NCBI RefSeq assembly: GCF_047496725.1 | Contig: NC_132978.1 | Location: 4,083,501-4,147,500, forward strand | Direction of reading: 5' to 3' | From: Anoplolepis gracilipes | Lineage: Eukaryota; Arthropoda; Insecta; Hymenoptera; Formicidae | Length of the DNA stretch: 64,000 nt | Shown here: piece by piece, positions 34,171 to 47,000 of the stretch | How positions within the stretch are numbered: the stretch's first letter is position 1 | Layout of the letters: each line of letters begins with the position of its first letter | The notes under the pieces: model-generated | Database searches by the model: none | What the model was told of the DNA's origin: nothing | What the model saw: only the letters and a program-made list of their open reading frames with translations | Made by a program: the position numbers and the translations under genes

Positions 34171-34332
34171 CCGTCGTATCCCGACTATAAAAGCTCACTT
34201 AGCATCAGCTTGCGTGGCAATGTTCCGTGGTGATGGCTGATGGAAAGTTGCTGCATCGCTGAATCGCAGCATCCTCCGTCGTCCTCAACGATGGAGATAC
34301 CCTGCGTGGTGATCAATCGGTTGCACGGCTTC

Positions 34333-34334
<2 letters not shown>

Positions 34335-34367
<33 letters not shown>
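34335..34367. repeat. (GA)n microsatellite
   Basis: Perfect AG run inside the CpG-rich block. It makes long Arg/Glu frames that should not be read as protein. Confidence 0.9.
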
Positions 34368-34369
<2 letters not shown>

Positions 34370-35256
34370 GATATCGAAGAGATCGAGCTGGATGTGACGT
34401 TATGGTTTCGCGCAGTTTCCGCCCGAAACTTTGCGGCGAAAGGATTCCCACAATCGCTTGGCGCTTGAAGTGTTTACAGTTCGGGTGAGTTGTATTTACA
34501 TGAAGACTACAAACTATTGAACTAGCATAGTATGCAGCAGGCATGATTTAAAAAGTTCCTGTATCTTTTAAAATCTCGCTGGAAAAGTATTTGCTCGCAT
34601 CATCTCGCTGCTTCAATGATAAATCGTGAACGTTTACGTAATAAAAGTCACATTTAAAAATATAATAAAAAATAAACGGTTCAATGTTTCCGAACTGTGA
34701 CTTTAAACTCTATCATGGTAGTTATTGCTTTGTGAGACAATTAAAAAATAATTATTACATTCAATAAAACTCTAACAAATTACTCTCGATTGCAATATCG
34801 ATTAATAAAAAGGGTGCAATTAGCCGGAGGAAATATTTTTTCGAAAAATTAATTGATATCAGATATATTTTCTGTTTCGAAGTTTGGGTCCAAAATTTTT
34901 AGGCAAACTATTTTAATTTTGCAATTAAATAAATATAAATATAAATAAATAAATATATATATACATAATTATCAAATTTATTAAATATTTAATCAACAAT
35001 ATTCAAAATTCCGCGTTGTTTTTTTTCAAAAATTATATAATATATTGTTTTCAATTTCTCGTAGGCGAAAAGAGAAGTGCGTCGTTCGCGGATCTGCATT
35101 CCGAAACTCTCATGGCCGTCGAAGGATCTATCCGTCGACCTTGCGCGATCTGCATCGGCTGTCCCCCCGACGATCTTTCACACACTCTATCCGCTATTAT
35201 TAACAGCCACGCCTCGCGCCATTTTCGCGTACATTATTATACATATAACGCGGAAG

Positions 35257-35257
35257 A

Positions 35258-35290
<33 letters not shown>

Positions 35291-35296
35291 AAGAGA
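35257..35296. repeat. (GA)n microsatellite
   Basis: AG run with one ATAG break. Confidence 0.9.
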
Positions 35297-35499
35297 AAAT
35301 GACCCTACCAGAAGAAAACAATCCGGCTTTCTTGCTTCACATTCTCCCCAGATCGATCTCCAGGAATGCTAGCCGGTAGCCGACGATCGGTCTCGGTCGT
35401 AACTCTGACCCGCGACAAGACTCGTGATTTATAGCGGCAACAAAGACGAATTCACACACGGGCTCTGTCGTTTTCAGACCCTTATAAATGCATCTCGTA

Positions 35500-38400
35500 G
35501 AAAGCGTGGATATAACAATGTTTTGTTAGAGTTACCGGACATATAGTCGATACATGTGACAGCTTATTCAACTGCGAGCAAATTGCACTTTGCTTATTTT
35601 ATTCAATGGCTTTCAATTTGATAAATATTGTTTTGAGAATCTCGTGATATTTAATAGTAAATATTATATGTAAATTTGCAGTTTATTTCTCTTGAAATTG
35701 GACAATAAAATTGCTCTTCTTTATTTAATCGAAATACATCATCGTTTTTTGTAATTTAATATTTGAAATATTTTATAATGTATATTGCAACTAAATAATA
35801 ATGCCACTTTGCAGTTTAACATTTAAAATAAATGGCATATCAAAATTTATTAAAAATTAAGATACTTTGACACAGTTTTTATTAAATAATCATTTAAAAT
35901 TATCTAATAAAAATTGTTCAATTATTTAAACGTTATTTAATGAAACTTTTTCCGAAAGAAGAGAGATTTTTCAAAATTTTATAGTTTCTCTTAAAAGTAA
36001 ATATTACAAAACTATATTATTTTCAAGAAATATTTAACTTTTCATAAAGATTAACTTAAATAAATACGTAATTTATGTCGAGAAAGCGTTATCTTAATGA
36101 AAATACAAAGTGCATTACGGTATTTAATTTCTTGTAAGTGTACGTTAAAAGTCGGTGATTTTTTTAGCCATTTTATATCAACATCTACCTCATTCAATTT
36201 ACATATCTACCTCATCTAATTATACTCTACGTAGATATAATCAATTATTATGTATATTATTTAAAGAACTTAGGCAATATAATTTAATTATATTAAGTAA
36301 TATACGAATTTATATCTCTTTCAAAACATGTATTTTATATTAATTAATATTAAATTAATGTACACAAAAATATATATATAAATGTATATAATTAATAAGA
36401 AATAAAATATGATATAAAAAATATAAGTTTTTTTATAAATAAATAAAATGATAATTTAAATAACAAAATAAAATTATATTGCTGGCATTTTAAAATATTT
36501 CATCTGCACATATACACACATATATGTAACATTTATTCTAAGTTTCCATGTCAATCTTTTATATTGCTTAATTTATTCGTATGCAACATACATACGTATA
36601 ACGATAGAAAATTATTTCTTATAATTCTTCTCTATAATGCCTGCTGCTGCATGATACTGCTATGCGAATCTTGGAAACTTAAGAGTGCAAAATGAAACAG
36701 AATTTTCCCACGGGTATAATCGCACGTCAACTTACCGTCTGCGTGAGCGGACTTACGCCCGCTCTAATTCGCGATCGATTATCGCCCACCATTGTCGATA
36801 GCACAGCAATTAACATATATGCGCTTAGATGCGCATATCCACGCATTCATCGTGAAAACAGCGAATGCAGCCCTCCCGGCGCAGCCTGTTGCTCGACCCT
36901 GTTTCTTATTCACAACGATGGGCGGTCGATTAGAAGCGGGTGACCTTTCGGAATTTGTGGGGGTTCGGTGCATTCTCACAATGCAGTTCCACCGTCGCGA
37001 TGATGAAACGCCGCGAGATTACGTAGCCGCCTCCGCCGCTATCTCGGCCACGAGATGCCATGATTTTCCCATAGGACTAAGGCCGGCACTTAACGAATCG
37101 CTCGATATTCCGAGAGTGTACGTCGCGGCTGAATGGAGCACGGCATCTCTAACACATATCTGATTTTCCGACGGTGATTTGTTGTTTAAAAGAAAGAGAG
37201 ATCGGACAAAAACGGACGCATGGGGAGATTCGAAATTGAACATCCGTATGCGCGTCGATCCGGCAATTGCGAGAGAGTCGCGTGATAAACTACGCACGCA
37301 CGCGTAATAGATATCGTAAATCGCGTTTTATATTCGGCTTTGCGCAAATCCTGTATAAATTACTCGCTAGTTGCTCGCCGATGCTTAAATTTATATCGGG
37401 CGTATCTCCTTGATATTCGATTCTCATCCCTGTAATTTGTTATCGGGCCTTGCTTCTATAAAATTTATGAACGCATCGTATCGAAAAATATACATTTTAT
37501 TCCGATAAATTAGAATTTTATATTATTCTCTCTAATCGACGCACAAATATATATTATATGTATATCGCAGAGGCAAATATTGTACATTTCATATTAATAA
37601 TTACGAGCGTTAAATTAACGCTGCAAGATTACGTTGCTGTAATTATATTTAAATACGCTCAGTTGTAATTTGTATTAATATATTAACTATATAATTTTAG
37701 CACACGGTATCGCGAATTAATTTGATGTTATACTATTAAAGATATAAATAGATTATTTCATTCTGAATCTCAAAAATTATATTCGCAAAAAATATTAATT
37801 TACACACTGTATGCTTTAGAGACATAATTTTGCTATCTACTTTTCTCTCCGATCGTGACTTTTCATACTTCTTGTTAGCTTGCAAGTGATGTCCGCCTCG
37901 AGTCACGTTCACGATGACCTTATCCTTTACCACAACACTCGTTAGGCGTTGCATTAAGTACAAATCTGTGTTAGTCTTTCTGATTACAGGTCCTTGTGTT
38001 TAGCAAGCGTGCCTGACAAGCGCAAGTTATCTATTATCAAGTGAAACAAATCATGCCGTCGATAATGATCGATCTATGTCGAATATGTGCGAAATGAACG
38101 CTCGTGCTCTGATCAATCAAGCGAAGCATGAAAAATTGTTTTGTACACTTCGCGCTACAATTTTTATGCTAAAAATAACGACGAGATATACTCGAGGATA
38201 ACGAAGCAAGAAAAGATAGTAAAGATGAAAAGTTCTCCGGATTTAATGAACCATTTGGACGGAAAAGTAACGTAAATTGCTAGAGTGGAAGTCAGCCAAA
38301 GATAGATTTTACAGATATTTTAATTATTTTAATTATATATTTTTATTGTTAATTAAGATTAGAGCAGAGTAAACTCCAATCAGTGCAAGTAAATAAATTA

Positions 38401-38520
38401 TAAATGAATATTAAAACTTAATGCGGGATTTTACAGTATAATTTATAAGTTATATTTAATGTTTTACTGAAATATAAACATGTGTTTCGCGTACATAATA
38501 GCTTGCAATTTGTGTCAAAT

Positions 38521-38574
<54 letters not shown>

Positions 38575-39060
38575 TCTCTCATCCGTGAAATTTGTGTAGT
38601 AATGGTTTGCTCAAGCAGTAAACAATTATTCAAGACTTTAATCCACCGGATATGATCGATGGTTGCTTTCATCATAGATAATTCGAGCTTTGCCGATAAA
38701 GATCAGGTCGGAGTTAATAAGCCGTTGTCACGACAATTTGCGTAAGACAATCTGACTTAACACGCAAAGCTTCCGTACGATTTTGCACAAAAGAATTTCG
38801 GAAGACTTTACTGAAGCAAATGTCTATAATCCTATATGTCGATTTTATCGTGTTCATCATAAATAATTGCGCTTATATGTAAATTCTGAGATTTAAGGGC
38901 ATGTAATAACGAAAAATGATATGGTATAATAAGATTTGTGAATTCGATAGACAGATATTAGAAAAATTGATCAAACTTGATGCGAAAACGCGGGCTAAAA
39001 TAAATAATGTTCTGGGTATTTTATATTACAAATGCCTCCTTTCAAAGAAAAGAAAGCGAA
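35500..39060. other. CP1-CP2 intergenic DNA
   Basis: Mostly AT-rich with a CpG-rich block at about 36,690-37,330 and a less AT-rich block around 37,850-38,250. The CpG block has open frames on both strands (such as 36,792-37,163), which is expected from composition. None has splice context or domain similarity. A CT microsatellite lies at 38,524-38,580. Confidence 0.5.
38524..38580. repeat. (CT)n microsatellite
   Basis: A long CT run with one CCT interruption. Confidence 0.95.
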
Positions 39061-39066
39061 TTTATT
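39061..39066 (-). terminator. Candidate poly(A) signal of CP2
   Basis: AATAAA on the minus strand, about 230 bases past the CP2 stop. An A-run on the minus strand (T-run at about 39,252-39,268) lies between. Confidence 0.35.
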
Positions 39067-39296
39067 CCATTCATACGCACAGAAGACATAAGTATCATGA
39101 TCGTACCGTGAAAAAAGTATCAAGCGCGAACGTCGTCGTGTTAATAAACATTAGCAACTTTAAATATCTATAATTTACTATTTTGTAAGCTCCTTTGAAA
39201 AAGATGAGGGAATGATATTCTACTTTTGGCGCGGTGATGTGAGACTTACTCATTTTTTTTTTTTTTTGCGTTTTAGAGGGATGTTTGCACGCGCGT

Positions 39297-40778
39297 TTAA
39301 TAGTGGCCGTGGCCATGGCCGAGCCCGGCATGGATGGCAGCACCGTAACCACTTCCGTGAGCCGTGATCTTACCGGAAGGACCGGCAATCACCACCGAAC
39401 CAGCATGCGGTCCAGAAACAGCCGCGCTTCCGGAATGAGGTCCGGCTAGAACCGCGCCGTGGCTGGCCGGTCCGGCTATAACCACTCCGTGCCCTCCTTG
39501 ACCACCGGCGTATCCTGCGTAACCGTAAGCAGGACCAGCTGCGTATCCTCCGTAACCTCCTGCGGATAATAGAAGAAAATGTGTAGTGGTAAAACGCGCC
39601 GCAGCATGAAATCATTTTACAGTAAATTTCCTGTTTCATATAATATTTTAAGACATGTATTCATAAATGCGTAAAAATAAATTTTGTAGAAATTTTTGTT
39701 TCTTACATATAAAATAATATAATAATATATATTATTAAACATACTTTCTGTTATATTTATGCAAAAATTATTTACCTTATATATTTTTATAAATCTTATA
39801 ACTTTGAGCTATATTGTCACATCTTACCATTATATAATCGTTCAGAACAAGACAGAACAACAGAAGTTTTCATTTATTACAAATATTTTATTTTGTAAAA
39901 ACCAATTTAATTTTGACTCACCGACATGATCACCTGCATAGGCACCATCGTACGGACCACCGTAGCCATCCACGTGTGCAGGACCAGCGACCGACGCGGT
40001 CACGACAGCTGGACCAGCCACAGCACCCGATACGTGAACAGGACCAGCAATCGATCCAGACAATCGAGCCGGACCTATTGCCGGACCGGCAACTGCAGTG
40101 GCACCCACGTGTGGACCCACGACACTCGTCGCTCCCAACAATGGTCCGGCAAGGGCTACTCCGTGTCCACCATAACCCGCTATACCTCCGTAAGCTCCGT
40201 AAGCTCCATGAGCACCATAAGCCCCATGAGCACCGTAAGCTCCGTGGCCCCCATAAGCTCCATGACCAGCCCCGTAAAATCCGTGACCGCTCAAGATAGC
40301 TTCTCGTCGTTCACGAGGTGCCGCGGCAACAACGGCGAATAGAGCGAGCGAGATGAACTGAAGATGCAGAATCTCAATTTCAGGTGAGTCCAGCAATAAA
40401 TTACATAGCTTTTATTTCGATATTGCATTTCTATTGAAATAATAGAAACTTGATTTTGAGAAAAAAATATATGCTTTAATTTTGAAGCTATACAAGGTGT
40501 CTTGTTTTAAATAGAGAATTTCAAAGGGGATACTCTTTGCATTTATATATCATATGACTTGGCGCAACAAATAATCGCGTGGAATTCTTTTTAATTCTCG
40601 ACAGTATCTCTCGAAATGTACTCGACACATTTGTCACTGTAATATATCACTCCATCTCGCTAAAAAGCACAAAGGACCCGATCGCGACACGTTGGTTGTT
40701 CAGGTAACAAAGAGAAAGAGAGAGTCAGGATCGCGCACTTCTGTGACCGTCGGGACGAATACTTACGAGGGTCTTCAT
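39297..40778 (-). CDS. Secreted Gly/Tyr/Ala/Pro-rich cuticular-type protein CP2
   Basis: Three exons: 40778-40767 (12 coding bases, MKTL, donor GTAAGT), 40357-39922 (acceptor CTTCAG, donor GTGAGT) and 39559-39297, giving 236 aa. The joined start MKTLFISLALFAVVAAA is a canonical signal peptide, followed by PRERREAIL. The mature part opens with GAYGAHG-type Tyr/Gly/His repeats (residues about 40-70). It continues with AGPxxGAT and GPARLSGSIAGPVHVSGAVAG repeats homologous to CP1, then a GYGGYAAGPAYGYAGYAGG stretch, more AGP repeats and a C-terminal GPSGKITAHGSGYG...HGHGHY. The phase-1 intron splits a Gly codon (G|GA). Tyr/His-rich Gly repeats suggest a sclerotised cuticle component, which is inference from similar proteins. 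Confidence 0.85.
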
Positions 40779-40827
40779 CGTGTCGACCGGGAATGCTTGA
40801 ATGTGCCTACAGTCGACTTGGGCAGAC

Positions 40828-40835
40828 TTTATATA
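40828..40835 (-). promoter_or_regulatory. TATA box of CP2
   Basis: TATATAAA on the minus strand, 50-57 bases upstream of the exon-1 ATG at 40778, predicting a start near 40,803 and a 5' UTR of about 25 bases. Confidence 0.65.
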
Positions 40836-41049
40836 CATCTCCCAGGATCTCCGCGACCGCGCCCCCGCTTGATCCCTTCGAATCATATCCGTTGACGATG
40901 TTGGTCTTGTTCATTGTGTAAGAAGGTCACCGTTCGACACACCCACCCTCCTTCGGACATACACCCTTTACATGACCCTCGCCACATGAACCTCTGGCCT
41001 AAACAACCTCCTTTATCTCGTTCGTAAAGAGCACCTTCAGACTTGCCAA

Positions 41050-44000
41050 CTAAACATAATTGCGAACATTTCGTTCAATTACTTTGCATTGAATGTTTCG
41101 AAATTCGAGAGATGTATCATATCAAATAATTATGGCTAATATAATTTTTTAACTGATTTATATATCTAAAATATGTATAATTATGTTAATCTTTTTTCTT
41201 TTATGAATCGCTATTTATGTAGATGGAAGTGTATAAAAGACCATTTAACAATGAGATATTTTTCCTATTTTTAAAGAGACACAAAAATATAAAAGACAAA
41301 AAGAGTAAGATTCTATTTTTTGTAACATTAATTATTTTTTTGAGTTATACAAATTTTAGTCTTTTGCTCTATCTCTTTTTAAGAATATTTTATTATCCTC
41401 AAAAGTAAAAGAAATTTTACCTTCTACATATTTTATTTTCTATACACCATATATCCATATATGGTTAAATGAATCTTTAATTCGAATAACCAACTTTTCT
41501 TTTTTATAAAAATTATTACAGTGAGTTTTACATCTTTTTTTGAAATCTCTTTCATCTTTAATGTGCAAAAAAGTTTGATTACAGGTATAAAAACAAACGT
41601 CTGTTATTAACAAGTTTTCACATTTTTTTATTATAATTAATGTCAATTGCAATCATTACATATATGATGCATTTTGTTTTTTCAAATCAAGCTTATCTAT
41701 AATAGAATCTTGTGAATTGTGACATACCCACATTTCGTCGCTTCTCGAATGCGTCTTCCATAGATAAAATCCTGAGAGAAAGTTAAAATGAATTCACTTG
41801 GCACCAGAGCTTCAAAAAATTATTCTCTCTCATCGATTCGTAGATTTTCATATCTATGCGGAAGATAAAAATGTGTAGCAAAAGTTAATTTTTAAAAGAT
41901 ATTCGCTATTATGCATACATTTCGTTAAACAAATTGCTTGACGTTTTCAGTTCTATACTGCATTTTAAGTAAGAATTTTTAAAAATCATCGAGTTGTTTT
42001 TAATTAGAAAGAAATGCAAATACATATATTAATAGAAAAATAGTTTTTTATAAAATTTTTTGATATTGTAATTTTTCACGCGTTTTTTCAGGCTTTCGAT
42101 GTTTGCAATAATTATATCATTGCACTTAAAGTGCGTTATTGACAATAATTACATATATTAACTTACTCTCATTTCGCGACATAATCTGCCGGTTGCGTAA
42201 TTGTGTCGTAGAGACAAAGCGATACGCCTTACATCATCTCCCGTAACAAATCAGTTTCAATCAGAGAAAATTAGCAATTTTCATCAAATTGAGAATAATA
42301 TACTTCTTTGAAGAATCCGCTACTTGGATTTTGAATCTCAATTGTGTGACCACGTAGCAGGATAGGTCAATCGGGCGATTGAGTCATTCGAGAGAAGGGC
42401 AATCGAGCCTTAACCCCAGAGATTACAGGTTATATACAAGGTGTTTCATAAACTCGCCAATATAATTTTCTCATGTAAATTTAGGCTATAAAACATTTAC
42501 GTGTAAATATTGGCATGACGAATTCATTAAATTTAAAATTACTAAGAAATATAATATGTGCAAACTTATTAAAATATGGAGAATTAATCTTGCGTATATC
42601 GTGCATATATAATTTAATTATATATTCTGCATAATAAAGAGAACAATTTTATGTAACGTCAAAATAAATTTGATTATATGTTAATTGTGAGAACCGCATT
42701 TGTCGTGAGATTGTGCATATATTTATGTAATCAAACCTTAAGTCATAATCTCATAGACTTTAAGTACAGTTATTTAACGATTGTACTATATATTATGTCT
42801 CAATTTACCATATATTACAGCTTGCAAACAAAATTTTATGTAATTTTATTACCTATTGTTAGCTGCATTTCACGTACATAATAAATAAAGTTTGTCTTCA
42901 ATGTATTTTAAAAAATTATATAGTCAAAGTTTTTATAATGTACACAAATAATCGTTCAATGCAATAAAATTACTAAAGTCTTTCATGATATTGATCGTTT
43001 TTAACCGCGATTAAATAAATTTTCTACTTGATTTTGAGCATTGCATACATTGCCTGTATTGCATATATTTCGGAAGTAATAATTCTGTATTTTAAGGCAT
43101 GATACGAGAGAGTAAGAGAGAGAGGCGGAGAGAGAGGGAGAGATGTGCACCTTGTCATAAATGCGGCAGCTTGTAACATGACGAAGTTCTAGGTTGCAAT
43201 TTATGCAAGATGCGCAAGGTGAATCGAGACGCGAGCTGGCTGGGAAAGAGCCGCGCTCTCAGGAATTAATGTGTTCTTCAATGCACACGATATATAACCG
43301 ATGAAGCCAGCCGACATCGCGCATTCGACCTTTAACGAGTACGATGAAAGACGCGATCTCTTGAACGCTCTAATTCTACGTGAATATCACGCTTCTGGCC
43401 ACAATTACGGAAAAGACCGTGAGAGCTTCTGCATATTCACATTTTTAGTGAGAAAAATATTTCTCGCTTAAAAAATCTCTTCGTGATTGTATCGTTTTAT
43501 TTTTCAATGTTATATCATTATTTTCTTGCAAGTAAATTTTTTAATAATATTTTTATATACGTCATGCAAATATTGAATGTTATGTATAAAGATGCAAAAT
43601 AAAATTTATTTACAAATTTTTTATACAAATTTTAATCTTGTACATTATTAATAATAGTGTTTTACTGTTAAATCAACGTCAGTTAACATTACTTTTACAC
43701 TACTTTTAAATATCAATATTCAAGCCAATATAATTGTTTCAAAAGAGAGCTGTTTTTTCTCTTATTAGTTTCTAAATATTGCACAAAAATGCAAGTTGAA
43801 AAGGCACTTTAAATGCGTTACTAGACGAATGGAAAACGCAAAGGCGGGTATTCGGGAAAAAGAAATCGGAAATTCGACCTTTATAATGCATGATCCTTTC
43901 CTCTTTAGTTGCGCTATAAAACGCTACGTGTTTGTAAATGTTTCACAAAGCCTTACAACTTTATCCGCAGAATCAAGTTCTGAAAATTCGTACTTACGTG

Positions 44001-47000
44001 AAGCGATTGAAGGTGGTACGGTTGCCCCGTCGCGATTGAGCGTGATCAATGCTAATGGTGAGACTGACATTTGCAGTCATTGTCTGTGGCACAGTACGGA
44101 TGCAATGCACGGTGATGTTTATGGGAGTATGCAACCTACTCGCCGTTCGGCGTGAGACCACGAGAAGTATAAAATGTTGCCAAAGTTTCTTCAGTTTCTT
44201 TTAGAAAAAAAGAAGATAGATTACTACAATTAATTATAAACGTAATTACGAAAGTCTTGCAATTGCGCTTTAAGTCATTCAGAACTGCCTAAAGTCCCTT
44301 TCCCTCTTTTTTTTTTCTTTTTATCCAATAAAATATAAATATTTTTTTCTGCTAAATTTTATTTATTCTTGAAGAAAATGAATGTCTCTCTAAACATAAC
44401 TTATCTATTTTGTTAATATATAATTCACATTTAAAGTTTCCCTCTGTAAAATATTTATACGGGAAATTCTCTCTCTGCATTGACCTTGATTATAAAAATG
44501 GGTCGACCTTATGATATACACTTTGTGAATAAATTCTTCTGGGAAACGCGTACAATATATAATCGTACACCCCCGAGAGTGAAAGGACCGCGCCTCTCCG
44601 CATCCGGCATGATAGGTTTCCATCTCCGTTGATTATTCCCTGACAGTCGCGTGTTACGAAAGGCATATCTTCTATGATACAACTTTGCAACATCATAATC
44701 TTACTTATATTTTCCTTCTTCTTCATGTTTCCATGTGATTGTTAACGTAGAAAATTATATCAGTCGCGATTCAAGTTAAGTCGACATTTTATTTCATGAT
44801 TTATATGCTTGAGAACAATCTTTAAACATAGACGTCTTTAAACATAGACTTCTTTCTCACAAATTTCTAAATTTATTAATCAATAAATGTAAATTTTTTT
44901 TAACAAAATTTAGTATTTATATTAACAAAGTTAAAATAAATTTCTAATTAATCTACTTAATGTATGTGTATCAATACTGCCTATTTTTTAGAATTTTATT
45001 TCTTTATTGGAATTATAGAGAATACTATTCACTATAATAAATTTCTAGTTGAAACTCTAGTTGCTAAGTAGCTATTCAAATTGCTTCAGAAAAGTAAATA
45101 AATTTTTAAAGTGAATATCGCTGCGTGAAGCAAGATAATGTTTTGTGATGTAATATTGATACGCGGCATTGTCAAAAATAACTAATTACATAGATAATTA
45201 AAAATTATATTATTTCATTAAAAATCGTTACTTAATTTAATTTAATTTAATTTTTTTTTACAAAAAAAGAAGATGTAAAATTTTGCATTATTTAATAAAT
45301 CCCTGGGATTTTATGCTTAAATTTCACATTCATATATTTCAAAGTATATATATATTTCTATTTAAAAGAAAATATGTAACTTTTTAAGCTGTTAGCCGTG
45401 GAAATCGGTGAAGCGTGTTATTTCCGTCTCGTGGAAAAGTAGAAAAGAGTAAAAGAAGGTTGGAATAAAAAGAGAAACATGAGCATCTCGACGCATTCAC
45501 ATTTCATGTTCTTTACCACATCACCAATCGGTGTTCCAAACCGTAGGAGAGGTTTCCGTTTTATTTCGAGGCTTATATAGCACGCGTCTGCGTTTTTTTT
45601 TAATTTTATTTTTTGTCCGTTACATTGAGAAACGTAAAAGCAGTCTTTCCCAAAATGCTCTGAGTATTCGAGAAAGATATACAATTTTTTCATAAATGTT
45701 TAACGAAAAATATGCAACGAACGTCGTTACGTTTTCTTTCTAATAGCGCAGAGATAGAATGCTCAATTTATTCTATAATATTTGCCTCCATGATAAAAAA
45801 AAAACAAAACTCACGTAAAAAAATAATTCTCCATTCAAAATTATTTTATATCTTATTTCATAGAAGAAATCTTCTATGTTTAAGCTAGAGTTATTCGCTC
45901 CCGATAAGAAAAATCATCATTATTTTATTCCTTTAATTTAATTAGCATTGTTAGTATTATATCATGCTAATAGCTATTTATATTAAAGCTAATAGCTGAT
46001 GACTAAATTTTATAATCTCTCTTAGAAAAAATGCAGCTCACACAAGACGTTTATATTAATATTTATATAGGTATTATGTTATTTTTTAACATAAAAATAT
46101 ATTCATGCACGTCATCCAGAAACATGCAATAATAATAGTAATTAATAATAAATTAACACTTTTATCAAATTCTACATATTTCTACATATCTTCTATATAT
46201 AAGTATTATGATATTTCTTTAAAAATCTTGAGAATGTTCCAATCGAGCAACTTTTTACGAAACGAGACACTTTTAGGCAAGTATTTTTTTGTGGTTTAAT
46301 GATCTATTAAGCGCACAAATTAAATACAATGGTAGAAGTTTGAAACGAGTCGTACCAGCTCTTTTAACGGACATTAGCAAAACAAATTTCTTTATTAAAG
46401 CAGATTAACGCAACAGGCGGTCCATTTGCAATCTAATGTTTCATTAAAAGATGGTTTCTGATCCTTCCGGCGTTTCTGCTTTACAAAGTCGAGACAACTT
46501 AATGCTGAATATAACGAATATTTTCTAAAGATATTTAAATACATTTCATCTTTAACGATATTTAATGGTAATGTCTAAAAAAGTCACATCTCGTTCAGTA
46601 GAATAAAAAACTTGTCAAACTACATATATAAGAGATAAACTAATTTTATAACAAATAAAAAAGTATAATTATTATATTGTTTAATTTGAGAAAGAATGCA
46701 AAACTTAATGCTGAAGAGACATTTCAGAAGAGAAAAGTATACAATGTAGTTTCAAAATTATATAATTTATAATCTGTGCTTTATAGTTAAAGGCGCTTTA
46801 ATAAGATGGCATTATTAAGATGAAGTAAATAAGAAATTTAATAATAATCAAGATATAATATATAGCTATTATTATTAAACCTTTATATTGATAACATACA
46901 GATAAATTGTTTGAAAAATGATTAATTTTTTCGAATAACATAATTTTTTCAAAACAATGTAAATTGTCTTACGTTATTATTACAGCTTTTTCTTTTTTTG

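Larger units (their letters stand above)
34180..35300 (+). other. Possible unrecognised spliced transcription unit
   Basis: A plus-strand TATAAAAG (about 34,181) has a CATCAGC initiator-like site about 28 bases downstream. A good donor CGG|GTGAGT at 34,484-34,488 and a strong pyrimidine tract with acceptor TCTCGTAG ending near 35,064 bracket an AT-rich intron in which GC-rich sequence drops sharply. The first exon contains an ATG frame (34240) running through the GA repeat to the donor. Across the junction the frames are not clearly conserved. Exon 2 in one frame reads RRPCAICIGCPPDDL, vaguely cystatin-like. This may be a noncoding RNA or a false unit. Confidence 0.25.

Noticed and set aside
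34185..34544. 119-aa minus-strand and 82-aa plus-strand ORFs around a GA repeat
   Set aside because: SLSLSL or ERERER text comes from the microsatellite. No independent coding evidence.
36792..37163. 123-aa ORF in CpG-rich DNA, with overlapping frames on both strands
   Set aside because: Open frames on both strands are expected from GC-rich composition. No domain, signal peptide or splice context.
38418..38675. 85-aa minus-strand ORF with RERERE
   Set aside because: Translation of a CT/GA microsatellite with random flanks.
39913..40342. Plus-strand ORFs of 128 and 138 aa
   Set aside because: Antisense shadows of CP2 exon 2. His/Arg and Thr/Ser repeats are explained by the complement of the Gly-rich repeats.
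43796..44155. 119-aa ORF with an internal TATAAAA
   Set aside because: No homology text or splice partners recognised. The TATA-like sequence has no initiator at the right distance.
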